Shown here in pieces: positions 7,429 to 14,367 of a stretch of DNA of 21,512 nucleotides. The position numbers were made by a program, and so were the translations under genes. This DNA is from Gammaproteobacteria bacterium. Lineage in GTDB: Bacteria; Pseudomonadota; Gammaproteobacteria; Steroidobacterales; Steroidobacteraceae. The number at the start of each line of letters is the position of its first letter. Positions within the stretch are counted from its first letter, which is position 1. The DNA lies in the NCBI GenBank assembly GCA_019242385.1, contig JAFAVO010000266.1:1-21512 (forward strand). Reading direction: 5' to 3'. The notes beneath the pieces are model-generated. The model was not told the origin of the DNA. It saw nothing but the letters and a program-made list of their open reading frames with translations, and did not search any database.

Positions 7429-7445
7429 TGGCAACTATTTGTCCA
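7417..7445 (-). promoter_or_regulatory. sigma70-like promoter for the marR operon
   Basis: Reading the minus strand, TGGACA (7445-7440) matches the -35 consensus at five of six positions, and TATTAT (7422-7417) matches the -10 at five of six, with a 17-base spacer. Transcription would start near 7410, leaving about 36 bases of leader before the GTG at 7374. I found no comparably good promoter facing the AcrA-type gene; GATAAT at 7416-7421 lacks a good -35. Confidence 0.6.
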
Positions 7446-7466
7446 GTAGAACGCCCGGCTCACCGC

Positions 7467-8666
7467 GTGCGCGGCCGGCTGCATCTTGGCTGCGCCGCTG
7501 CCGCGCTCGGCTGCGCGAGTGGGCTGTTGCTTGACGCCTGCAGTCACGCGGGACCGCCGCCCGCGCCGCCGCCGCCGCAGGTAGGTGTGGTCGTGGTGCA
7601 TGCGCAGCCGGTGCCGCTCACGCGCAACCTGGTGGGGCGGCTTTCCGCCACCCGCTCGGCGGATGTGCGCGCGCGTGTCGCCGGGGTGCTGCTCAAGCGG
7701 CTGTATGTCGAGGGCTCGGACGTGAAAGCGGGCCAGCCGCTCTTCCAGATCGATCCCGCGCCGCTGCGCGCGGCACTCGATGGCGCGCTCGCCGCGCTCG
7801 CCCAGGCGCAGGCGAGCGCCACCAACGCGCACATCGCTGCCCAGCGCACGCGCGAGCTCGCCCCGAGCGGGCTCGTCTCGCGCTCCGATCTCGACAACGC
7901 CGAGGCGACCGAGCGCTCCACCGCCGCGGCGGTCGAGCAGGCGAAGGCGGCGGTGGGCACCGCACGCATCAACCTCGGCTACGCGACGGTGACGGCGCCG
8001 ATTGCCGGACGCGCCGGACAGCAGGGTGTGACCGAGGGCGCACTCGTCGGCCAGGGCACCGCGACGCTCCTCACCACGGTCGACCAGATCGACCCGATCT
8101 ACGTGAACTTCGATCAGCCGGCGGTGGACATCGAGCGGCTGCGGCGCGCCCAGGCGGCAGGCGATGTCACGCTCGCGCGCGGCAAGCAGGTCACCGTGCA
8201 GCTGACCCTCGCCGACGGCAGTCTCTATCCTCACAGCGGCACGCTCGATTTCCTCGATGTGAGTGTCGATCCCGCCACCGGCGCGGTCGCGTTGCGCGGC
8301 ATCATCCCCAATCCCGACCATCAGCTGCTGCCCGGCATGTTCGTTGGCGTGCGGCTGAAGTCCGCCGAAGTGAACCGCGCCTTCCTCGTGCCGCAGGCCG
8401 GACTGCAGCGCGATGCCAAGGGCGCGTACGTGCTGGTCGCGGGCGGTGACGACAAGGTGGTGGAGAAGCGCGTGACCGTCGAGACGCTCGCGGGAGCCGA
8501 CTGGATCGTCACCGCCGGGCTCGCCGATGGGGATCGGGTCATCGTCTCCGGCACGCAAAATGCGCGCCCGGGCGCCACCGTCGCTGCAGTCCCAGCGGAG
8601 ACCGCACCCGAGAATGCCGCGGCGCCGACCGACATTGCCGCGCGCGCGCGTGCCGCAACGCACTAG
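7467..8666 (+). CDS. AcrA/MexE-type RND periplasmic adaptor lipoprotein
   Basis: Membrane fusion protein that couples the RND permease encoded immediately downstream to an outer-membrane channel. From GTG 7467 it has 399 residues. The frame opens at 7389, but those codons overlap the promoter region and precede the signal peptide, so the later GTG is preferred even though no clear Shine-Dalgarno precedes it. Residues 1-25 look like a lipoprotein signal ending LLLDAC (Cys25), followed by a proline-rich linker. The lipoyl half-motif is ADVRARVAGVLLKRLYVEGSDVKAGQPLFQID (66-96 region), then the alpha-hairpin to about 165, YATVTAPIAGRAG, and a beta-barrel with VDQIDPIYVNFDQP. The membrane-proximal domain includes LLPGMFVGVRL and VPQAGLQRDAKGAYV. 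Asp at the -2 lipobox position is unusual. The RND gene starts five bases after the stop. Confidence 0.93.
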   Translation: MRGRLHLGCAAAALGCASGLLLDACSHAGPPPAPPPPQVGVVVVHAQPVPLTRNLVGRLSATRSADVRARVAGVLLKRLYVEGSDVKAGQPLFQIDPAPLRAALDGALAALAQAQASATNAHIAAQRTRELAPSGLVSRSDLDNAEATERSTAAAVEQAKAAVGTARINLGYATVTAPIAGRAGQQGVTEGALVGQGTATLLTTVDQIDPIYVNFDQPAVDIERLRRAQAAGDVTLARGKQVTVQLTLADGSLYPHSGTLDFLDVSVDPATGAVALRGIIPNPDHQLLPGMFVGVRLKSAEVNRAFLVPQAGLQRDAKGAYVLVAGGDDKVVEKRVTVETLAGADWIVTAGLADGDRVIVSGTQNARPGATVAAVPAETAPENAAAPTDIAARARAATH

Positions 8667-8671
8667 GCCGC

Positions 8672-11600
8672 ATGCCGCAGTTCTTCATCGACCGTCCGGT
8701 TTTCGCCTGGGTGCTCGCGATCCTCATCGCGCTCGGTGGCACGCTGGCACTGCTGCGGGTGCCGAGCGAGGCCTACCCGCAGATTGCGCCACCGCAGGTC
8801 GCGATTACCGCGTCCTACCCCGGCGCGAATGCTGCCACGGTGGAATCCACCGTCACGCAGGTCATCGAGCAGCAGCTCACGGGCATCGACAATCTCCTCT
8901 ACTTCACCTCGCAATCCGCCTCCGACGGCTCCTCCACCATCACGCTCACCTTCGAGAACGGCACCAATCCGGATATCGCCGCGGTGCAGGCACAGAACCG
9001 CGTGTCGCTCGCCGAGCCGCGCCTGCCCGCAGAGGTCAATCAGCAGGGGATCCGCATCGCCAAGGTCGCTGCCGGGTTCCTCGGCGGAATCGGCCTGATC
9101 TCAGCCCCGGGGGGGCCGGGTCCCGAGGAGCTCAACAACATCGTCGCCTCGCGTGTGCTCGACACCATCCAGCGCGTTCCCGGGGTGGGCGCCGCCGTGC
9201 AGTTTGGCTCCGAGTACGCCATGCGCATCTGGCTGGATGCCGACAAGCTCAAGGCCTATAACCTCTCCGCTTCTGCGGTGCTCGCGGCCGTGCAGTCGCA
9301 GAATGCGCAGTTCGCTTCCGGCTCGATCGGAGCCTGGCCCGCGCTGCACGATCAGACCACCACCGCCACGGTGACCGCCGAGGGACGCTTCAGCTCGCCC
9401 GAGCAGTTCGAGGACATCCTGCTACGCACCGAGCCCAATGGCGCCTCGGTGCGTCTCAAGGATGTGGCGCGCGTCACGCTCGGCTCTGCGCAGTACGGCT
9501 TCGAGGACAGCATCGGCACGACGCCGATCGCCGCCTTCGGCATCCAGCTCGCTCCGGAGGCCAATGCGCTCGATGTCTCCAGGGCGGTCACCGAGAGAAT
9601 GAACGCCATACAGGGCAGCTTTCCGCCGGGCGTGAAGTGGGTTTGGGCCTGGGACTCCACCCCGTTCATCCGGGTCGCGATCCGCGAGGTGCTCATCACC
9701 CTCATCGAGGCGGTCGTGCTGGTATTCCTCGTCATGCTGGTGTTCCTGCAGAACTTCCGCGCCACGCTCATCCCGACGCTGGTGGTGCCCGCGGCGCTGC
9801 TCGGCACGCTCATCGGCATCTATGCGGTCGGCTTCTCGATCAACCAGCTGTCGCTGTTTGCCATGGTGCTCGCGATCGGCATCGTGGTGGACGATGCCAT
9901 CGTGGTGGTGGAGGCCGTCGATCGCATCATGCGCGAGGAGCATCTGCCACCGAAGGAGGCGACGCGCAAGGCGATGCACCAGATCACCGGTGCCATCGTG
10001 GCGATCACCTCGGTGCTCGCCGCCGTGTTCATCCCCAGCGCCCTGCAGACCGGCAGCACCGGGGTGATCTACCGGCAGTTTGCGCTCACCATTGCGCTGT
10101 CGATGGGCTTTTCGGCCCTGCTCGCGCTGTCCTTTACGCCAGCACTGTGCGCATCGCTGCTGCGGCCCGAGCATCTGAAGGGCAACGTAGTCTTCAACTG
10201 GTTCAACCGCGCGTTCGAGAGCACGCGCGCCGCGTACGTCCATCGGGTGTGGCAGTCGGTCGGTCACGTACCGCGCTGGATGGCGGCCTTCGCGGTCATG
10301 CTCGCGGTGGGGGCGTTGCTGTTCATCAAGCTGCCAGGCAGCTTCGTACCCGATGAGGACCAGGGCTACGCGCTCATCGATGTGCAGCTGCCGGCGGGGG
10401 CCAACCTGCCGCGCACCCGCGAGGTGATGCAGCACATCAACACGATCATCGAGCGCAGCCCGGACGTCGATTACGCCTTCCTGATCGTCGGCTCGAGCTT
10501 CACCGGCACCGGGGAGAATGCCGGCCGGGCGTTCGTGCACCTGAAACGCTGGGACCAACGTCCGCACACTGCGGCGCAGTTCATCGCGTGGGCGAACGCC
10601 ACGCTGTCGCACGAGATCCACGACGCGCGGGTGTATGCGCTCAACCTGCCGACCGTGCGCGGCCTCGGCTTCTTCGGTGGCTTCGACATGTTCCTCGAGG
10701 ACCGCGGCGGGCTCGGCCGCGAGGCATTGACCGCGGCGCAGGATACGCTCCTCGACAAAGCCGCCGCCAACACGCGCACCCTGAGCGGCGTGCGCGCCAA
10801 CCTGCTGCCGCCCGCGCCGCAGTTACAGCTGACCGTCGATCGGGTGCAGGCCCAGTCGATGGGACTGTCCGCCAGCGACGTGTACACGGCACTGCAGCTG
10901 ATGCTGGCGCCGGTCTACGCGAATGACTTCATCTACCAGGGACGCATACTGCGGGTGCTGCTGCAGGCGGATGCCCCCTGGCGCATGACACCCGAGGCGC
11001 TCGGCCACTTCTACGTCGCCGGCCGCGGCGGCAACATGATCCCGCTCGCCAACTTCGTGCGTGCCGACTGGGTCATGGGCTCGCCCACGCTCACGCGCTT
11101 CAATGGCTACGCGGCGGTGGAGATCACCGGTAACAACGCCCCGGGCCGCAGCTCAGGCGAAGCGATGCAGGCCATGCAGAGGATCGTCAGCGACAGCCTG
11201 CCACATGGCATTGGCAACGACTGGGCGGGGCAGTCGCTGCAGGAGCTGATCTCCGGTGCCCAGGCACCGATGCTGTTCGCGCTCTCGATCCTGGTGGTGT
11301 ACCTGTGCCTCGCGGCGCTCTACGAGAGCTGGAGCGTTCCGGCGGCGGTGCTGATGGCCGTGCCGGTGGGACTCATCGGCACCGCAGTCGCCGCGCTGCT
11401 GCGCGGGCTGCCGAATGACGTCTTCTTCAAGGTCGGCCTCATCACCATCATCGGTCTCTCGGCGAAGAATGCCATCCTGATCGTCGAGTTCGCGGTCACC
11501 GCACAGCGTGCCGGCAAGAGCCTGCACGAGGGGGTGCTGGAAGCGGCACGGCTGCGCTTCCGCCCGATCCTCATGACCTCCTTCGCCTTCATCCTCGGGG

Positions 11601-11821
11601 TGTTCCCGATGGTCATCTCGACCGGCGCGGGCGCCAACGCGCGCCACGCCATCGGCACGGGGGTCGTCGGCGGTATGCTGAGCGCTGCGCTGCTCGGGGT
11701 CCTCATGATCCCGGTGTGTTATGTCGCCGTGCGTCGCCTGATGGGCGAGAAGCTCGATGCACCCGCAGCGCTCGCGGGTGCAGGAACGGTCCCCGGCCCG
11801 GCGCAGCGGCGCGAGGACTAA
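8672..11821 (+). CDS. AcrB/MexF-like RND multidrug efflux permease (HAE1 family)
   Basis: Proton-driven inner-membrane pump, trimeric, exporting drugs, dyes or other amphiphiles through the adaptor and an outer-membrane channel. The length, 1049 residues, equals that of E. coli AcrB, and many positions keep its numbering. It starts MPQFFIDRPVFAWVLAI, the classic HAE1 N-terminus. Proton-relay residues are intact: Asp407 and Asp408 in GIVVDDAIVVVEAVDR, Lys932 in GLSAKNAILIVEFA, and the RPILMTS stretch near 964-970. Two large periplasmic loops (about 35-335 and 560-865) and twelve membrane segments are evident, with GFFGGFDMFLEDRGG in the porter domain. It begins five bases after the adaptor stop, so they form one operon. 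No outer-membrane factor follows; the gene ends against a stem-loop and a convergent phosphoesterase. The substrate cannot be read from sequence. Confidence 0.97.
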   Translation: MPQFFIDRPVFAWVLAILIALGGTLALLRVPSEAYPQIAPPQVAITASYPGANAATVESTVTQVIEQQLTGIDNLLYFTSQSASDGSSTITLTFENGTNPDIAAVQAQNRVSLAEPRLPAEVNQQGIRIAKVAAGFLGGIGLISAPGGPGPEELNNIVASRVLDTIQRVPGVGAAVQFGSEYAMRIWLDADKLKAYNLSASAVLAAVQSQNAQFASGSIGAWPALHDQTTTATVTAEGRFSSPEQFEDILLRTEPNGASVRLKDVARVTLGSAQYGFEDSIGTTPIAAFGIQLAPEANALDVSRAVTERMNAIQGSFPPGVKWVWAWDSTPFIRVAIREVLITLIEAVVLVFLVMLVFLQNFRATLIPTLVVPAALLGTLIGIYAVGFSINQLSLFAMVLAIGIVVDDAIVVVEAVDRIMREEHLPPKEATRKAMHQITGAIVAITSVLAAVFIPSALQTGSTGVIYRQFALTIALSMGFSALLALSFTPALCASLLRPEHLKGNVVFNWFNRAFESTRAAYVHRVWQSVGHVPRWMAAFAVMLAVGALLFIKLPGSFVPDEDQGYALIDVQLPAGANLPRTREVMQHINTIIERSPDVDYAFLIVGSSFTGTGENAGRAFVHLKRWDQRPHTAAQFIAWANATLSHEIHDARVYALNLPTVRGLGFFGGFDMFLEDRGGLGREALTAAQDTLLDKAAANTRTLSGVRANLLPPAPQLQLTVDRVQAQSMGLSASDVYTALQLMLAPVYANDFIYQGRILRVLLQADAPWRMTPEALGHFYVAGRGGNMIPLANFVRADWVMGSPTLTRFNGYAAVEITGNNAPGRSSGEAMQAMQRIVSDSLPHGIGNDWAGQSLQELISGAQAPMLFALSILVVYLCLAALYESWSVPAAVLMAVPVGLIGTAVAALLRGLPNDVFFKVGLITIIGLSAKNAILIVEFAVTAQRAGKSLHEGVLEAARLRFRPILMTSFAFILGVFPMVISTGAGANARHAIGTGVVGGMLSAALLGVLMIPVCYVAVRRLMGEKLDAPAALAGAGTVPGPAQRRED

Positions 11822-11825
11822 AGCA

Positions 11826-11894
11826 CCCCAGGAAATTTCGCGCGCCCCGCACGAGCAGCAACCGCCGCTCAGCCAGACGCGAAATTTCCCGGGG
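11826..11894. terminator. long inverted repeat between convergent RND and phosphoesterase genes
   Basis: GGAAATTTCGCG (11831-11842) is the exact reverse complement of CGCGAAATTTCC (11878-11889). Flanking CCCC (11826-11829) also pairs with GGGG (11891-11894) across one A/C mismatch, giving a 17-position stem around a 35-base loop. It fills the 79-base gap between two convergent stops, so a bidirectional terminator or transcript-end stabiliser is likely. There is no T-tract, and the long arms and loop would also fit a repeated extragenic palindrome. Confidence 0.55.
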
Positions 11895-11900
11895 GCCCCG

Positions 11901-13016
11901 CTAGTTCGGCGCGGCGCTGAACACATCCGCGCCGAACACCCGCAGATCCTGCTCCGCCGCGTAGCCGAGATAGGCAAGCCCGAAGATCGCTTCCACGGTG
12001 CGCAGCAGCGCGTAGTGATTGTAGGGCAGCGCGGAGACGGTGCCGGGCTTCACGAACCTCGACAGCACGACCGCGCCGACCCGACCCCCGCCTGGACCGC
12101 TGAAGCCCGGCGCGAAGCGCGCGCCCGGGAGCCGCTGCTCGCCGCAGCATGCACTCGAGCCCTCGGCCCCGGCGCCATCTGACTCATCGAAGGTGATGAC
12201 GAGCATGCCATCGGCGCGGAAGGCCGGCGCGGCCTCGATCATGGGCACCCAGGTGCGCAGGAAGCGGTCGACCGCGGGAAGTCCGCCTCTGCCCCCATCG
12301 ATGCAATGGACGTCGTGGCCATCGCTGCAGAGATTGGGAGTGATGAAAGTGTAGTTGGCGGTGGTGGAGGCGCTCGCCAGATCCTGCCGCAGGCGCTCGA
12401 GGTTGACCACGTGACTGTCGCAACGCGCCTGGTCATCGATGATCGCGTGGAAGTAGACGAACGGATTGTGCTTGGCGGCGTACTGATCGCCGCGGCTGGC
12501 AAGGTTGGTGGTTTCCGGCGCGCCGAGGCGAACGTGACCGCAGGTAGCCGGCTCGCGCGCCGGGTTCTTACCCATGTCCTCCATGTACGCGCGCCAGGTG
12601 AACCCTGCAGCCTCGAGCTGGTCGGGGAGCGAGCGGACGCTGCGCGGGTACACGCAACCCGATCCGTGCAGCTGGCCGTGCGCATCGAGCGCCGGTGCGC
12701 TCGGGCGGAAGTCGGCGTAGGTGCCGCAGTCGAGCTGCGTTGCGATGTTCGGCGCCTGACCGCTCACGAGTGCGATGTAGTTGCCGAGACTGGCGTGCCC
12801 GATCGCGTAGTACTGCGTGAGCAGCGCCCCGCGGGCCGGAAGCGTGCGCGCGAGGTAGGGAGCCGCAGAGTCCTTGCCGAAGGTGGCACCGTAGGACTGA
12901 TTCTCGAGCACCAGGACGAACACGTGACGGATCGGTGGCAGGGGATCCGCCATGGCCGCCGCACCGAGCCCGAGCGCGAGCAGCATCGTTGCGCCCGCCG
13001 GCGCTCGAGCTGGCAT
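11901..13016 (-). CDS. secreted phosphoesterase (PF04185-type acid phosphatase / phospholipase C-like)
   Basis: Exported hydrolase of the phosphoesterase family that includes acid phosphatase AcpA and bacterial phospholipases C. The 371-residue protein has a Sec signal peptide (hydrophobic 11-22, likely cleavage after AMA at 23). It then shows the metal-site motif LENQSYGATFG (Glu38, Asn39), GHASLGNYIALVSGQ (73-87), ITPNLCSDGHDVHC (225-238), TFDESD (275-280) and NHY (333-335). These match the metal-binding and catalytic blocks of the family. Several cysteines (97, 121, 159, 199, 230, 238, 290, 291) could form disulfides in the periplasm. Its ATG follows the TGA of the TetA-like gene with no intervening base, so translation is probably coupled. 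The substrate is not determined; a phosphomonoesterase seems more likely than a full phospholipase C at this length. Confidence 0.88.
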   Translation of the reverse strand: MPARAPAGATMLLALGLGAAAMADPLPPIRHVFVLVLENQSYGATFGKDSAAPYLARTLPARGALLTQYYAIGHASLGNYIALVSGQAPNIATQLDCGTYADFRPSAPALDAHGQLHGSGCVYPRSVRSLPDQLEAAGFTWRAYMEDMGKNPAREPATCGHVRLGAPETTNLASRGDQYAAKHNPFVYFHAIIDDQARCDSHVVNLERLRQDLASASTTANYTFITPNLCSDGHDVHCIDGGRGGLPAVDRFLRTWVPMIEAAPAFRADGMLVITFDESDGAGAEGSSACCGEQRLPGARFAPGFSGPGGGRVGAVVLSRFVKPGTVSALPYNHYALLRTVEAIFGLAYLGYAAEQDLRVFGADVFSAAPN

Positions 13017-14279
13017 TCAGACCTCGGATGTGGCGGGTGAGTTGGTGACGGGAACCAGCTGTGGCGTGCGCCGCAGCGCCCGCAGGAACAGGACTGCACA
13101 CAGCACGGTGAGTCCCGCCGCGGTCAGGAACGCGGCGCCGGGGAAGTACACGCGCGCTGTGGGATCCGAGAAGCGGCTGAAGATCTGCGTGAGCAGCGGC
13201 GGTCCGATGATGGAGCTCAGACTGTAGAGCGAGGCCACCGCGCCCTGCAGCTCGCCCTGGGCGTTGGCCGGGATCTGCTGTGAGGCGAGCGCGTTCATCG
13301 AGGGATAGGTGAGCGCGAAGAAGAAGGTGGTGAGTCCCACCGCGTACATCATCCAGCCCTGCGTCGCGAGCGCGTAGCCGACATAGGCGAGAAATGCGGC
13401 CGCCATGCCGATGAGCGCCGCGCGCCGCTCGCCGCCGAGCCACGGCACCAGTACCCGGGTGAACACACCCTGTGCCAGCGCCATGAGCAGACCCACGAAG
13501 GCGAGCGAAGCACCGACCTGCCTGTCGGTCCAGTGAAACTTCTCGATGGTGTAGAAGGCCCAGGTGCTCGGCAACACCTGGTGGGCGAGCTGCCACAGCA
13601 GGAGCGCTCCGAGTGTAAGGAGGACCAGCGGGTACTGGCGCATCTGCCTCAAGGTCCCGAGCGGATTGGCTCGCGCCCACTGGAACGCCCGGCGCTTCTC
13701 GAGCGGCAGCGACTCGGGCAGGACGAAGCAACCGAGCGCGAAGTTGACGAGCGCGAGCGTACCAGCGGCGAAGAACGGCGCGCGCGGACCAAAGCTGCCG
13801 AGCAGACCGCCGATCGCCGGCCCGAGGATGAAGCCGATGCCGAACGCTGCGCTCATCAGGCCGAAATTCTGGGCGCGGCGCTCCGGCGGGGTGATGTCGG
13901 CGACATAGGCGTAGGCGGGTGTGAAGGAGGCGCCGGCCACACCGGCGATGGTGCGGCCGAGGAACAGCCAGCCGATGGTCGGCGCGAGCCCCATGATGAA
14001 ATAGTCGACGCCCAGTGACAGCACCGCGTAGAGCAACACCGGGCGGCGGCCGAAGCGATCGCTGAGATTGCCGAGCACCGGTGCGCAGAAGAACTGCACC
14101 AGCGCATAGACGAACCCCAATGCGCCACCGAAACGGGCCGCACGGTCGATACCGACCCCGGTCAGCTCCATGATGAGCCGCGGCAGCACCGGCATGATGA
14201 TGCCGAAGCCGATCGCGTCGACCAGCACCAGGACGAAAATGAACAGCAGGGCGCCGCGGCTGGCTTTACGCTCGCTCAC
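13017..14279 (-). CDS. TetA-like MFS transporter (TCR/Tet family, DHA1)
   Basis: Twelve-helix proton antiporter of the major facilitator superfamily, 420 residues. Seen: TM1 with LVDAIGFGIIMPVLPRL (20-35), MFS motif A GNLSDRFGRRPVLL (70-83), motif B LGRTIAGVAGA (107-117), and motif C GIGFILGPAIGGLLG (147-161), which marks drug/H+ antiporters. The TCR/Tet branch is suggested by TM1 and by AYAYVADITPPERRAQNFG (122-140). This does not show tetracycline resistance; many chromosomal members have other or unknown substrates. The GTG start at 14279 has an excellent GAGGAGG four bases upstream, which itself can pair with an upstream CCTCC. The stop directly abuts the ATG of the secreted phosphoesterase, making a two-gene unit. 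It lies 88 bases downstream of the YbhR-like gene and may be partly read through from that operon. Confidence 0.9.
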   Translation of the reverse strand: MSERKASRGALLFIFVLVLVDAIGFGIIMPVLPRLIMELTGVGIDRAARFGGALGFVYALVQFFCAPVLGNLSDRFGRRPVLLYAVLSLGVDYFIMGLAPTIGWLFLGRTIAGVAGASFTPAYAYVADITPPERRAQNFGLMSAAFGIGFILGPAIGGLLGSFGPRAPFFAAGTLALVNFALGCFVLPESLPLEKRRAFQWARANPLGTLRQMRQYPLVLLTLGALLLWQLAHQVLPSTWAFYTIEKFHWTDRQVGASLAFVGLLMALAQGVFTRVLVPWLGGERRAALIGMAAAFLAYVGYALATQGWMMYAVGLTTFFFALTYPSMNALASQQIPANAQGELQGAVASLYSLSSIIGPPLLTQIFSRFSDPTARVYFPGAAFLTAAGLTVLCAVLFLRALRRTPQLVPVTNSPATSEV

Positions 14280-14283
14280 CGAT

Positions 14284-14310
14284 CCTCCTCGGGGGAGGCG
14301 CTATCTTATA
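14284..14310 (-). promoter_or_regulatory. possible promoter and Shine-Dalgarno-masking hairpin for the TetA-like gene
   Basis: On the minus strand, TATAAG (14310-14305) is a good -10 box, though no convincing -35 lies 16-18 bases upstream. Transcription would begin near 14298, exactly at CCTCC (14298-14294). That CCTCC is complementary to GGAGG (14288-14284), which is part of the GAGGAGG ribosome site for the GTG at 14279, with a five-base loop. The pairing would hide the ribosome site at the extreme 5' end of the message. Sequence is direct; function is inferred. Confidence 0.4.
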
Positions 14311-14318
14311 CGATGCGC

Positions 14319-14350
14319 CGCGTGCGTAAGCGCCGCGCTCATCGCACGCG
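14319..14350. terminator. nested palindrome after the ybhGFSR-like operon
   Basis: CGCGTGCG (14319-14326) pairs with CGCACGCG (14343-14350). The 16-base interior holds a further dyad AGCGC-C-GCGCT (14329-14339). On the minus strand it sits 17 bases after the stop of the YbhR-like gene and just upstream of the presumed promoter of the TetA-like gene. There is no T-tract, so it could be a weak terminator, a regulator site, or simple GC-rich chance. Confidence 0.3.
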
Positions 14351-14367
14351 CGCGCCGCCCTGCCGCC

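Noticed and set aside
7386..8663. 425-codon minus-strand open frame opposite the RND adaptor
   Set aside because: It coincides almost exactly with the adaptor gene and has no protein-like features; antisense shadow.
9109..9115. run of seven G bases in the RND gene, suspected frameshift or phase-variation tract
   Set aside because: The reading frame continues with normal AcrB motifs on both sides and full length, and a run of seven G is unremarkable at this GC content.
9422..10621. 399-codon minus-strand open frame within the RND permease gene
   Set aside because: Antisense to a fully intact permease whose every motif is in the plus frame.
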